A DNA stretch of 64,000 nt, from assembly GCF_014837065.1 (NCBI RefSeq), contig NZ_JACSPP010000010.1:20856-84855 (forward strand). Direction: 5' to 3'. This stretch comes from Phocaeicola intestinalis. GTDB lineage: Bacteria; Bacteroidota; Bacteroidia; Bacteroidales; Bacteroidaceae. Shown here piece by piece: positions 42,148 through 50,834 of this stretch. Below the pieces are notes generated by a model that worked only from the letters and a program-made list of their open reading frames with translations, was not told the origin of the DNA and ran no database searches. Every line of letters begins with the position of its first letter. The first letter of the stretch is position 1. The translations under genes were made by a program, and so were the position numbers.

Positions 42148-44106
42148 TCATTCAGCCTCCCATGCAGTAGCATGTACCGGCGATATCAGTGTGTCTGGCT
42201 GAAGCACCAGCTGACGGGCCTCCCCTCTGATTTGTACATCAGGCACAAATGCTTCAGCCTCCTCTTCCGTCATCAGTCCTTTGACCGCAAGACGCCGGGC
42301 AATGACACGATAATATCCCAACTGATTTTCACGCAATGTGGCATCAGGATTAAACACCGAACGGAAATGTTTCGGCCGTGGAATGATGGATGCCAGGAAA
42401 ATAGCTTCACTGACCGTCAGCTCAGACGGTTCTTTTTCGAAATAAAAACGGCTTGCCTCGGCCGCCCCATATACCAACGGTCCCCATTCGATAATATTCA
42501 GATAAACTTCATACATACGTTCTTTCGAGGTGAGATGCTGCGACTCGATAAGCCAGACTATCAAGGCTTCTTCCAGCTTGCGTGCAATATTCTTATGGCG
42601 ATTCAGAAAAACATTTTTTACCAGCTGCATCGTAATGGAACTGCCTCCACGGGCAAACCCTCCTTTTTGTAAATCATATGCCAATGCCTCTTGGATAGCA
42701 CCGGGATAAAAGCCATCGTGATAATAAAAACTACCGTCCTCGGATTGCATCACTGCCATCTGAAGCAAAGGGGAAATGCACGAAAGCGGACGGAAATGAG
42801 GATTTGACGGGCCAATGGCAAATGTACGCACAGGGGTGTCGTGCTCGTAAGCCGTATACTCGAACTCCGTACTCATCCGTGACAAGTCGGTAGTCCCCAT
42901 ACGATGAATACGAAATCCGTGCCCACGAAGATTGGAAGAAAATTTCAAACTGTCAAGACAGTTGAAATCCACATCGGCATTCAGGTCATAACTCAATTCT
43001 CCTTCTACCTCCAAGCCCCGCAAATGACTGAACAGGGCAGAAGGAAGAGAAGTAAACAAATCTTGTGCCGGGAAAGAAGGACGATGAACAGATGCTGTGA
43101 AGTGCCATCTGTCGGTCTTGTCGGCACGCACGAAAGGATGAAACGAAAGGCGGTTGAAACGGACGGTAGTAGCACTATCCAACTCGAACGCACGTTCACC
43201 GACATGTACCATATATTCTACTTCTCCCTTGTCTAATCCAATCGTGTCGGGCGACAAAGCCTTGTGATGTATTTCCAGCCCACCCACTTCGGTATATCCG
43301 GTAAGAGTTTGATTACCGGCCGAAAACGGTTCCTGTTTCATACTGAATGCCACTGAGTCGAATGCTACAAACGTCTGGTAATGCGGAAGAATATAAGGCA
43401 CCACGATACGCTTTCCGGATTCAGCCGAAGCAATACTCCCTTCTATCAGGCGCGTCTTGCAGTCAAGTGTACCTGCTACTCGCCATTTCCCATTCATCTT
43501 CTCTTCCGATACTGCGATTTCAGAAACAAATTTCCGGTCTTCCAATACAAGGTCCGGAATCATAAAAACGGTCTGAAGTGAATCACGCTCACCCATAAAC
43601 GTAGTGTGACGAAGCGTAGCATCTTCGGGGAGCAAACGAAACAATGCTCCCAACGCTTGTTCTACCCGCCTGGCATAACCGATAGGAACAACATCTTCTG
43701 TTTCCTGCCCACGCGGCTCCTGTGGTATACGCTGAAAGAACAAATCGTAATTCGATTTACCTCCGCATTTGACAAACCGGCACGTCAAGCCATCGGTATG
43801 CATGCTTTTTACCGACAAATTTCCCTGCAACAAAGGTAAGAGTTCGAGCTCAACTTCTGCCGAACGGAGTTTCAACAACGTATCCCGATGCAAAGGAACC
43901 ACACTTACCCCTTCTACCCGGACCGTAGCAAGTGAAGGCATCTTTAACGAAGCATACGCTATCCGAAGTCCATAACGGTTCGAATAAGTTTCTATCTTTC
44001 CCTTCACTACATGACGCAGCAAAGTGCCACGGAACAAAAAAAGTCCTGCTCCCGAAAATATCGCGAGCAAGACTATCACTATACCGATTCGCTTCAATAT
44101 CATCAT
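42148..44106 (-). CDS. GT51 peptidoglycan glycosyltransferase with large N-terminal extension
   Basis: A 652-residue inner-membrane protein. TM1 (IGIVIVLLAIFSGAGLFLF) is followed by about 400 residues resembling an AsmA-like beta-rich periplasmic region, and then a GT51 domain (about 435-620). GT51 motifs: SEDGSFYYHDGF (catalytic Glu), GGSSITMQLVKNVFLN, RKLEEALIVWLIE and KERMYEVYLNIIEWG. There is no transpeptidase domain, so it is monofunctional, polymerising lipid II glycan strands. The extension is unusual in size for a monofunctional GT51. It is transcribed alone on the minus strand. Confidence 0.88.
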   Translation of the reverse strand: MMILKRIGIVIVLLAIFSGAGLFLFRGTLLRHVVKGKIETYSNRYGLRIAYASLKMPSLATVRVEGVSVVPLHRDTLLKLRSAEVELELLPLLQGNLSVKSMHTDGLTCRFVKCGGKSNYDLFFQRIPQEPRGQETEDVVPIGYARRVEQALGALFRLLPEDATLRHTTFMGERDSLQTVFMIPDLVLEDRKFVSEIAVSEEKMNGKWRVAGTLDCKTRLIEGSIASAESGKRIVVPYILPHYQTFVAFDSVAFSMKQEPFSAGNQTLTGYTEVGGLEIHHKALSPDTIGLDKGEVEYMVHVGERAFELDSATTVRFNRLSFHPFVRADKTDRWHFTASVHRPSFPAQDLFTSLPSALFSHLRGLEVEGELSYDLNADVDFNCLDSLKFSSNLRGHGFRIHRMGTTDLSRMSTEFEYTAYEHDTPVRTFAIGPSNPHFRPLSCISPLLQMAVMQSEDGSFYYHDGFYPGAIQEALAYDLQKGGFARGGSSITMQLVKNVFLNRHKNIARKLEEALIVWLIESQHLTSKERMYEVYLNIIEWGPLVYGAAEASRFYFEKEPSELTVSEAIFLASIIPRPKHFRSVFNPDATLRENQLGYYRVIARRLAVKGLMTEEEAEAFVPDVQIRGEARQLVLQPDTLISPVHATAWEAE

Positions 44107-44152
44107 ATTCTGGGTATCTTGTCAACTAATCACCCACAAAAATACATCATCC

Positions 44153-45022
44153 TCAGGTTCTGTGCAAGAGTCTGTTGCCTCTTTCTTTTGAGACATTCCG
44201 TTCCGGACGCGGACGTGTCTGTGGTTTACGGTTCGGATGTACAGGCTTGGCTATCGGATGTTTGCCGGGTTTATCCGTCCGTGATGGTTTTACATTCGGA
44301 TGCCGGGGATGTGGTTTAGCCGGATGAGAAGGCCGGATGTCCGGACGATGCGCAGGTCTGTGGGGCTTCTCCGGACTCATTGCCGGATGCGGAGGACGAT
44401 GCGCAGGGGTAAAATGATAACCGGGTCCAGAGGATGGACGCTTTGCCATAAAATCGTGCTTCCTATTATCGGGACGACAACGGAAATCTCCTCGATATAT
44501 CGCATGATGGTACACCCTTGGGTAACGTTTCTGATAAAAACTTCTTCCGCCACAATGGTGCCGGCTATGTGCCCCACAATAAGTCAAGTAGTGTGCCGGA
44601 CGGTCGAAATAAAAGAACGTACGATTGGGGTACATTTTGTAAACACGCAGATAACAGATATTGTTCATCGCATAAACCGGACGGAAAAAATAATCCAATG
44701 CCATAAACCGCACATACTCGGCACTGGACAAAATCCAGCGCAAGTCATCGTTCCGTTCGTCCAGATAACGATAATAAGCATCAAGCGCATATGACTCCGA
44801 ACGTGCCATAGCGGCTACATACGGGTCGACGCAATGAAAAAAGTCGTAATTGACCTCGTACAGGTCGTTGTACTGTGTTTGGGTCAAATTCAGTTCAAAC
44901 GCCATCCGGTCGGTAAGGAAGCGGGCATTGATGCGGATATCCCCCAATCCGGAAGCCATGGCCGATGATGTCAGGCAACAGATGACAAGGAGCAGGCTCC
45001 ATATACATTTTTTTGTCTTCAT
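44153..45022 (-). CDS. Exported protein with His/Pro-rich tail
   Basis: A 289-residue protein with a signal peptide (KTKKCIWSLLLVICCLTSSAMA). The globular part (about 25-160) has a helical Spy/CpxP-like feel (LNLTQTQYNDLYEVNYDFF), which is inference. From about residue 165 the sequence turns into low-complexity His/Pro/Arg/Lys repeats (HRPPHPAMSPEKPHRPAHRP and HPRHPNVKPSRTDKPGKHP). Such a tail could bind metal or the cell wall. No family is recognised with confidence; it has no close operon partner. Confidence 0.7.
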   Translation of the reverse strand: MKTKKCIWSLLLVICCLTSSAMASGLGDIRINARFLTDRMAFELNLTQTQYNDLYEVNYDFFHCVDPYVAAMARSESYALDAYYRYLDERNDDLRWILSSAEYVRFMALDYFFRPVYAMNNICYLRVYKMYPNRTFFYFDRPAHYLTYCGAHSRHHCGGRSFYQKRYPRVYHHAIYRGDFRCRPDNRKHDFMAKRPSSGPGYHFTPAHRPPHPAMSPEKPHRPAHRPDIRPSHPAKPHPRHPNVKPSRTDKPGKHPIAKPVHPNRKPQTRPRPERNVSKERGNRLLHRT

Positions 45023-45130
45023 ATGGGTAACGGTTTAAATTTCTTGATACAAAAATAGGAGGATAAAATTCCTCCTGCAACAGAAAGTCCCCACACATTG
45101 GTAGGGACTTTCCTATTTGTGATAGGGATT

Positions 45131-46309
45131 TCAGGCAATTGGTAACCCGCGATATGCCGCTTCCAGTTGTTTCATCGCCCGTTCTACTACAGCACGTGGA
45201 CAGCCTACGTTCATCCGCATGAAACCAATGCCTTCTTTGCCGAACATTTCTCCATCGTTCAATGCCAGCCCAGCCTTTTCTACAAAAAAAGCATTCAATT
45301 CTTTTTGCGGTAAACCAAGTTCCCGGCAATCCAGCCAAATTAAGTAGGATGCCATCGGACGCATAGCCTTTATCTTGGGCATATGCGTTTTCAGACATTC
45401 GTCTACATAATCGATATTACCTTGGATATAGGCGATACATTGTTCCAGCCACTCCGTGCCGTGCGAATAGGCTGCCTCTACTGCAAGGAAAGCAAAAACG
45501 TGTCCCATATCCAGTTCGCCTGCCTCCACGTAAGTATGAAAACGGTTCAATAATTCCTTATTATATATGATGACATGCGAAGCCGCCAAGCCCGGCATAT
45601 TAAAAGCCTTACTGGGGGCCATAAACGTAACCGAATGTTCACGGGCTTCTTCCGAAATAAGTGCAAAAGGCACATGCTTGTAGGGAGGAAGCGTAAGGTC
45701 GGCATGTATCTCATCAGAGAATACCAGTACATTGTTTTCGGCACAGATAGCCGCTATGGCTTCCAGTTCCTTACGTGTCCATACCACGCCTCCCGGGTTA
45801 TGAGGATTGCATAAGATAAATACTTTTATGTCTTTCGCCAACCGGCGAAACAGTTCCAAGTCCATCCGGTAATGCCCGTCTTTCAATACCAGCGGACACG
45901 TAATCAATTCGCGCCGGTTACGGGTCACCAGCCAGGCAAAAGGATGATAGACAGGAGGCATAATCAACACTTTATCGCCCGGACGGGTAAAGGCATTGAG
46001 TGCCATCCCCAGCCCTGGTACAATACCTGGTACATAATGAAGCTGGCTTTGTTTCACCTCCATACCATAGCGTGCCTTCACCCAACGGATAATAGCCTGA
46101 TAATAACTGTCCGGTTTTGCGGTATATCCTAACACCGGACACTCACAACGCCGGCGTATGGCATCAACTACAAAAGAAGGAGTAGCAAAATCCATATCTG
46201 CCACCCACATCGGAATTAAATCACTTCTTCCCCAAATTGCTCTCATGCCGTCTATCTTCTCGGCATCCGTGCCGCGACGGTCTATTTGTTCATCAAAATT
46301 ATAAATCAT
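45131..46309 (-). CDS. MalY/PatB family PLP-dependent aminotransferase (cystathionine beta-lyase-like)
   Basis: A 392-residue PLP enzyme of fold type I. The PatB family opening MIYNFDEQIDRRGTDAEK and PMWVADMDFATPS is present, with NPHNPGGVVW and the lysine motif APSKAFNMPGL (PLP Schiff-base Lys). Members act as C-S lyases on cystathionine or as aminotransferases; which is not decided by sequence. A TACCTTTG box lies about 120 nt upstream of its start. It is divergent from the aromatic operon leader, sharing the 200-nt intergenic region. Confidence 0.9.
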   Translation of the reverse strand: MIYNFDEQIDRRGTDAEKIDGMRAIWGRSDLIPMWVADMDFATPSFVVDAIRRRCECPVLGYTAKPDSYYQAIIRWVKARYGMEVKQSQLHYVPGIVPGLGMALNAFTRPGDKVLIMPPVYHPFAWLVTRNRRELITCPLVLKDGHYRMDLELFRRLAKDIKVFILCNPHNPGGVVWTRKELEAIAAICAENNVLVFSDEIHADLTLPPYKHVPFALISEEAREHSVTFMAPSKAFNMPGLAASHVIIYNKELLNRFHTYVEAGELDMGHVFAFLAVEAAYSHGTEWLEQCIAYIQGNIDYVDECLKTHMPKIKAMRPMASYLIWLDCRELGLPQKELNAFFVEKAGLALNDGEMFGKEGIGFMRMNVGCPRAVVERAMKQLEAAYRGLPIA

Positions 46310-46429
46310 ACGGTATATGTTAGGTATCAGCCATTATAAAGACTAGAAATCAAACGTTAGGAAAGTTCGTTTACCGATTGGTCAGACACCGATATCAATC
46401 AGTGTCAAATCTTCCCCGAAAACAGCTCA

Positions 46430-46437
46430 CAAAGGTA
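46430..46437 (-). promoter_or_regulatory. Bacteroidetes -7 box, PatB gene
   Basis: TACCTTTG on the minus strand fits TAnnTTTG and would give a 5' leader of about 115 nt. No structure stands out in it. Confidence 0.45.
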
Positions 46438-46487
46438 GCCGATTCTGATTATCTCCAAAATTATTTCAAGAAAAAGTTCATAAATTG

Positions 46488-46517
46488 TTTGTTTTTTAAA
46501 GAAAAGTATTACATTTG
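46488..46517 (+). promoter_or_regulatory. Bacteroidetes promoter of the aromatic operon leader
   Basis: TTTG (46488-46491), an 18-nt spacer and TACATTTG (46510-46517) match the -33/-7 consensus. Transcription should start near 46524, about 30 nt before the leader ATG. Confidence 0.7.
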
Positions 46518-46552
46518 CACCCAGAAAGCTAACAAACTAACAAAACAGACGT

Positions 46553-46642
46553 ATGAAAACATTTGCTACATACTTCTTCTTTTTCTTTTATTACTTTTAC
46601 TTTAGCAATGAAGTGAAGCGGGAGTTTGTATGCATACGTTAA
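46553..46642 (+). CDS. Phe/Tyr-rich leader peptide of the aromatic operon
   Basis: A 29-codon open frame starting MKTFATYFFFFFYYFYF, then a charged stretch ending in TAA. Between codons 4 and 17 there are eight Phe and four Tyr codons; 13 of 29 residues are aromatic. Promoter box 35 nt upstream, a terminator 44 nt downstream and prephenate dehydratase as next gene are the context expected of an attenuation leader peptide. The segment GAAGCGGGA (46615-46623), just after the aromatic run, is complementary to the terminator left arm. It is too short for usual gene finders. Function inferred from layout. Confidence 0.85.
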   Translation: MKTFATYFFFFFYYFYFSNEVKREFVCIR

Positions 46643-46722
46643 ACGATAACAAACAAGAGAGAAAACCAAACTAAAAAATGATACGAAATCCCGCTTCCGA
46701 AACGAAGACGGGATTTTTTTTA
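46615..46722 (+). promoter_or_regulatory. Transcription attenuator (anti-terminator/terminator pair)
   Basis: The terminator has left arm AAATCCCGCTTC (46686-46697), right arm GAAGACGGGATTT (46704-46716) with one bulge, a 6-nt loop and a run of eight T. The leader segment 46615-46623 pairs perfectly over 9 nt with 46689-46697. Ribosome stalling on Phe or Tyr codons would free this segment to block the terminator and let transcription reach pheA (inference from classical attenuation). Confidence 0.8.
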
Positions 46723-46739
46723 TTTAAAGCATTTTGAAA

Positions 46740-47582
46740 ATGAAAAAAGTAGCCATACAAGGAGTCTTGGGCTCGTATCACGACATTGCGGCCCACAAAT
46801 ACTTTAAGAATGAAACCATCGAACTGATTTGTTGCAACACATTCGAAGAAGTGTTTGCCGAAATGAAGCAAGACGACAGCGTCCTCGGAGTGGTGGCAAT
46901 CGAAAATACCATTGCGGGTAGCCTGCTCCATAACTATGAATTGCTTCGTGATAGCGGAGCCACCATCATAGGCGAACACAAATTGCGCATCAGCCACAGC
47001 ATTATGTGCCTGCCCGGCGAAGACTGGGGTACACTGACCGAAGTCAACTCGCATCCTGTAGCACTGGCACAATGCCGTGACTTCTTGCAGCACCATCCGC
47101 AACTGAAGGTGGTAGAAACCGAAGACACCGCAGCCAGTGCACGAGACATCAAAGAAAAAGGGCTGAAAGGCCATGCTGCCATTTGTTCGAAATATGCTGC
47201 CGAACTCTATGGCATGAAAATCCTGCAAGAAGGTATCGAAACTAATAAACACAACTTCACCCGCTTTCTCGTGGTATGCGACCCCTGGATAGCCGATGAT
47301 TTACGCGAACGCCCGAAGCTGAACAAGTCGAGTATCGTTTTCTCTCTTCCCCATAACGAAGGAAGCCTCTCGCAAGTTTTGTCTATCTTCTCGTTCTATA
47401 AAATCAACCTGACCAAGATACAGTCGTTGCCCATCATCGGACGCGAATGGGAATACATGTTCTACGTCGATGTAATGTTCACCGACTATCTGAGATATAA
47501 ACAAGCTATTGATGCCGTAACCCCGCTTACCAAAGCACTTAAAATATTAGGAGAATATGCAGAAGGAGAATCAACTTTATAA
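46740..47582 (+). CDS. pheA: Prephenate dehydratase
   Basis: A 280-residue enzyme forming phenylpyruvate from prephenate, the committed step to phenylalanine. The catalytic domain opens with KKVAIQGVLGSYHDIAAHKYF and contains NTFEEVF, VVAIENTIAGSLLHNYELL and TNKHNFTRFLVV (TRF motif). A C-terminal ACT domain (about 195-275; IVFSLPHNEGSLSQVLSIFS) is the usual Phe sensor. No chorismate mutase is fused; that activity is in the DAHP synthase gene. ATG 46740 was chosen over the in-frame TTG at 46734; it begins 18 nt after the attenuator T run. It overlaps the next gene by 26 nt. Confidence 0.95.
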   Translation: MKKVAIQGVLGSYHDIAAHKYFKNETIELICCNTFEEVFAEMKQDDSVLGVVAIENTIAGSLLHNYELLRDSGATIIGEHKLRISHSIMCLPGEDWGTLTEVNSHPVALAQCRDFLQHHPQLKVVETEDTAASARDIKEKGLKGHAAICSKYAAELYGMKILQEGIETNKHNFTRFLVVCDPWIADDLRERPKLNKSSIVFSLPHNEGSLSQVLSIFSFYKINLTKIQSLPIIGREWEYMFYVDVMFTDYLRYKQAIDAVTPLTKALKILGEYAEGESTL

Positions 47583-48741
47583 CATCCAGCCTGCCGACCG
47601 GCTGGCGAATGTAAGCGAATATTATTTCAGCCGCAAGCTGAAAGAAGTGGCACGCATGAATGCCGAAGGAAAAGACGTCATCAGCCTGGGCATCGGAAGC
47701 CCTGACATGCCGCCTTCGGAAGAAACCATCAACGTGTTGTGCGAGAACGCCAAGAAACCCGACGCGCACGGCTATCAGCCTACCGTGGGCATCCCTGAAC
47801 TGCGCCGTGCCATGGCAGACTGGTACAAGCGCTGGTACGATGTAGACCTGAATCCGGATACCGAAATTCAGCCGCTTATCGGCTCGAAGGAAGGCATCCT
47901 GCACGTGACACTGGCTTTGGTGAATCCGGGCGATCAGGTATTGGTGCCCAATCCGGGTTATCCTACCTATACATCCCTGAACAAGATACTGGGAAGCGAA
48001 ATCGTCAACTATACACTCAGAGAAGACAATCACTGGCAACCTGACTTCGACGAACTGGAACGGATGGACCTGAGCCGCGTGAAGATTATGTGGACCAATT
48101 ATCCGAACATGCCCACCGGAGCCAATGCCACCTTGGAACTGTATCAAAAGCTGGTAGACTTCGCACGCCGGCACAACATCGTGATAGTAAACGACAACCC
48201 GTACAGCTTCATTCTGAACCGCAAGCCCATCAGCATCCTGAACATTGAAGGGGCGAAAGAGTGCTGCATCGAGTTCAACTCGATGAGCAAAAGCCACAAC
48301 ATGCCGGGCTGGCGTGTAGGTATGATTGCCACAAATGCCACATTCATCCAATGGATACTGAAGATAAAGAGCAACATCGACTCGGGCACGTTCCGCCCCT
48401 TGCAGCTTGCCGCAGCGCAAGCATACCGGAACAGCGCGGAATGGCACGAGGAAGCCAACTATAACGTGTATTTCCGCCGCCGGAAGCTGGCTGAGGAAAT
48501 CATGCACGCCTTGGGCTGCACGTTCGACCCCGAGCAGGTAGGCATGTTCCTGTGGGGGAAAATCCCCGACACGTATGCCGATGTGGAAGACCTGACCGAA
48601 AAGGTATTGCACGAAGCCCGTGTATTCATCACCCCCGGATTCATCTTCGGAAGCAACGGCAAGCGGTATATCCGCATCTCGCTCTGCGCCAAAGACGAGA
48701 AGCTGGCGGAAGCGCTCAAACGGATTCAAGCAATCATGTAA
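47557..48741 (+). CDS. Class I/II PLP-dependent aminotransferase
   Basis: A 394-residue fold-type-I aminotransferase. Visible motifs: VISLGIGSPDMPPSEE, GSKEGILHVTLALVNPGD, PNPGYPTYTS, NYPNMPTGANA and the PLP-lysine motif SMSKSHNMPGWRVG. It resembles LL-diaminopimelate/aspartate-type enzymes, but its place between pheA and the DAHP synthase gene suggests transamination of phenylpyruvate and 4-hydroxyphenylpyruvate. Start ATG 47557 overlaps the pheA 3' end by 26 nt, implying coupling. The exact substrate is inference. Confidence 0.88.
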   Translation: MQKENQLYNIQPADRLANVSEYYFSRKLKEVARMNAEGKDVISLGIGSPDMPPSEETINVLCENAKKPDAHGYQPTVGIPELRRAMADWYKRWYDVDLNPDTEIQPLIGSKEGILHVTLALVNPGDQVLVPNPGYPTYTSLNKILGSEIVNYTLREDNHWQPDFDELERMDLSRVKIMWTNYPNMPTGANATLELYQKLVDFARRHNIVIVNDNPYSFILNRKPISILNIEGAKECCIEFNSMSKSHNMPGWRVGMIATNATFIQWILKIKSNIDSGTFRPLQLAAAQAYRNSAEWHEEANYNVYFRRRKLAEEIMHALGCTFDPEQVGMFLWGKIPDTYADVEDLTEKVLHEARVFITPGFIFGSNGKRYIRISLCAKDEKLAEALKRIQAIM

Positions 48742-48749
48742 TCAGATAT

Positions 48750-48837
48750 GAAACGCAGATTAACGCAGATTTTCACAGATAATAATTTAAAGTTCTGCAT
48801 TTTCTGTAACAATAAAAATCTGCGTTAATCTGCGTTT
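48750..48837. repeat. Intra-operon word hairpin (ACGCAGATT)
   Basis: The left arm AAACGCAGATTAACGCAG.. (48750-48779) and right arm (..CTGCGTTAATCTGCGTTT, 48814-48837) are inverted copies around a 34-nt loop. Same word as 16782-16811. It lies between the aminotransferase and DAHP synthase genes. Confidence 0.8.
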
Positions 48838-48877
48838 TAGCAAACTTAAACTTACGAACTCAAAAAATTCAAAAGAT

Positions 48878-49945
48878 ATGGAACTCGAATTACAACCCAT
48901 CGAACTGGAAGGCGTATCGAAAGAACGTCCCGTTGTCATTGCAGGCCCCTGCAGTGCAGAAACAGAAGAACAAGTGATGTCAACCGCAACCCAACTTGCC
49001 AACAAAGGAGTCAAAATCTTCCGTGCAGGCATCTGGAAGCCACGCACCAAACCCGGAGGCTTCGAAGGAATCGGCGTGGAAGGGCTGGCTTGGCTGAAGA
49101 ACGTGAAGAAGGAAACCGGCATGTATGTAGCTACCGAAGTGGCTACTGCCAAACACGTGTACGAATGCCTGAAAGCCGGCATCGATATCCTGTGGATTGG
49201 CGCACGCACCTCGGCAAACCCCTTTGCCGTACAAGAGATAGCCGATGCCCTGAAAGGCGTGGATATCCCGGTATTGGTAAAGAACCCTGTTAATCCTGAC
49301 TTGGAGTTATGGATTGGCGCACTGGAACGCATCAACGCCGCAGGGCTGAAACGTCTGGCAGCTATCCACCGCGGCTTTTCTTCGTACGACAAGAAAATCT
49401 ACCGCAACTTGCCTCAATGGCATATCCCCATCGAATTGCGCCGCCGCATCCCGGCTCTGCCCATCCTGTGCGACCCGAGCCACATCGGAGGCAAACGTGA
49501 ACTGATTGCCCCGCTCTGCCAGCAGGCCATGGACTTAGGTTTTGACGGACTCATCGTAGAATCGCACTGCAATCCGGACAGCGCCTGGAGCGACGCTTCG
49601 CAGCAAGTCACGCCCGATGTACTCGACTACATCCTCAACCTGCTGGTTATCCGCAAGGAACACCAGACCACCGAAAGCCTGCACGAATTGCGCCAGCAGA
49701 TAGACGAGTGCGACAATAACCTGATGGAGATTTTGGCAAAACGCATGCGTGTATGCCGCGAAATCGGTACGTTCAAGAAGGAACACAACATGACCGTCCT
49801 GCAGACCGGACGTTACAACGAAATCCTCGACAAGCGCGGAGCACAGGGAAGCCTCTGCGGCATGGATCCCGAATTCGTAAAGACCGTATTCGAAGCCATC
49901 CACGAAGAAAGCGTGCGCCAGCAACTGGAAATCATTAATAAATAA
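48878..49945 (+). CDS. Bifunctional DAHP synthase / chorismate mutase
   Basis: A 355-residue two-domain enzyme. Residues about 10-260 are a type I-beta (KDO8PS-like) DAHP synthase: VVIAGPCSAET, FRAGIWKPRTKPGGFEG, ATEVA, LWIGARTSANPF and CDPSHIGGKRE. Residues about 270-350 are an AroQ-type chorismate mutase (LHELRQQIDECDNNLMEIL, KRMRVCREIG). It supplies the first step of the shikimate pathway and converts chorismate to prephenate for the flanking pheA and tyrA. Fusion of these domains is well known in Bacteroidetes and Gram-positives; the fused mutase can make the synthase sensitive to prephenate or chorismate (family knowledge). Confidence 0.95.
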   Translation: MELELQPIELEGVSKERPVVIAGPCSAETEEQVMSTATQLANKGVKIFRAGIWKPRTKPGGFEGIGVEGLAWLKNVKKETGMYVATEVATAKHVYECLKAGIDILWIGARTSANPFAVQEIADALKGVDIPVLVKNPVNPDLELWIGALERINAAGLKRLAAIHRGFSSYDKKIYRNLPQWHIPIELRRRIPALPILCDPSHIGGKRELIAPLCQQAMDLGFDGLIVESHCNPDSAWSDASQQVTPDVLDYILNLLVIRKEHQTTESLHELRQQIDECDNNLMEILAKRMRVCREIGTFKKEHNMTVLQTGRYNEILDKRGAQGSLCGMDPEFVKTVFEAIHEESVRQQLEIINK

Positions 49946-49947
49946 AA

Positions 49948-50053
49948 GATTTACGATTTAGCGATTTACTATTTACAATTTAGGGTTTCAACAAGAATGA
50001 GACACAAATTACTAAATGATAAATCGCTAAATCGTAAATAGTAAATCGTAAAT
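49948..50053. repeat. Intra-operon word hairpin (ATTTACGATT)
   Basis: GATTTACGATTTAGCGATTT.. (from 49948) has an inverted counterpart at 50018-50053 (..AAATCGCTAAATCGTAAAT). It fills the gap between DAHP synthase and tyrA; the right end is 7 nt from the tyrA ATG. The same word is inside the locus at 16821-16888. Confidence 0.8.
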
Positions 50054-50060
50054 AAAAAAG

Positions 50061-50834
50061 ATGAAGATTCTGATATTGGGAGCCGGTAAAATGGGCTCCT
50101 TCTTTACCGATGTATTGAGCTTTGAGCACGAAGTGGCTGTATTCGAAACCGACCCGAAGCGGTTGCGCTTCATGTACAATTGCTACCGGTTTACAAAAGA
50201 AGAAGAAATCGAGGCTTTCCGTCCCGAACTGGTCATCAATGCCGTAACCGTAAAATACACCCTTCAAGCCTTCAACCAGGTAATGCCGTTCTTGCCCAAG
50301 GATTGCATCATCAGCGATATCGCTTCGGTCAAGACCGACCTGCAGGCGTTCTACGAGCAATGCGGATTTCGTTATGTATCTACCCATCCGATGTTCGGAC
50401 CGACTTTCGCCAACTTAGACCAGCTCAGTTCGGAGAACGCCATCATCATCAAGGAAGGCGACCATCTGGGCAAGATATTCTTTAAAGACCTGTATCAACG
50501 CCTGGGCTTGAACATCTTCGAATATACGTTCGAGGAGCACGACGAGACCATGGCATACTCGCTTTCCATCCCGTTTGTGTCTACCTTCGCCTTTGCGGCG
50601 GTGATGAAGCACCAGGATGCGCCGGGCACCACATTCAAACGCCACATGGCTATCGCCAAAGGCGTATTGAGCGAAGACGATTACCTGTTACAGGAAATCC
50701 TGTTCAACCCCCGCACCCCGGCACACGTGGAAGGCATCCGCACCGAACTGAACGAGCTGCTGGACATCATCAGCAAAAAAGACGCCGGGAGGATGCGTGC
50801 CTATCTGGAAAAGATTCGAGGACATATAAAATAA
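50061..50834 (+). CDS. tyrA: Prephenate dehydrogenase
   Basis: A 257-residue NAD(P)-dependent enzyme converting prephenate to 4-hydroxyphenylpyruvate on the way to tyrosine. Rossmann opening MKILILGAGKMGSFF, acidic residue for NAD near ETDPKR, catalytic region YVSTHPMFGPTFANL (conserved His) and the C-terminal helical dimerisation domain. There is no ACT or chorismate mutase domain. Last gene of the operon; the hairpin at 50833-50915 may end the transcript. Confidence 0.93.
   Translation: MKILILGAGKMGSFFTDVLSFEHEVAVFETDPKRLRFMYNCYRFTKEEEIEAFRPELVINAVTVKYTLQAFNQVMPFLPKDCIISDIASVKTDLQAFYEQCGFRYVSTHPMFGPTFANLDQLSSENAIIIKEGDHLGKIFFKDLYQRLGLNIFEYTFEEHDETMAYSLSIPFVSTFAFAAVMKHQDAPGTTFKRHMAIAKGVLSEDDYLLQEILFNPRTPAHVEGIRTELNELLDIISKKDAGRMRAYLEKIRGHIK

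Noticed and set aside
46734..46739. TTG as the pheA start
   Set aside because: An ATG two codons later gives the usual N terminus KKVAIQG; TTG would only add two residues.
47539..48729. 396-codon minus-strand frame inside the aminotransferase gene
   Set aside because: Complete antisense of a gene with clear PLP enzyme motifs.
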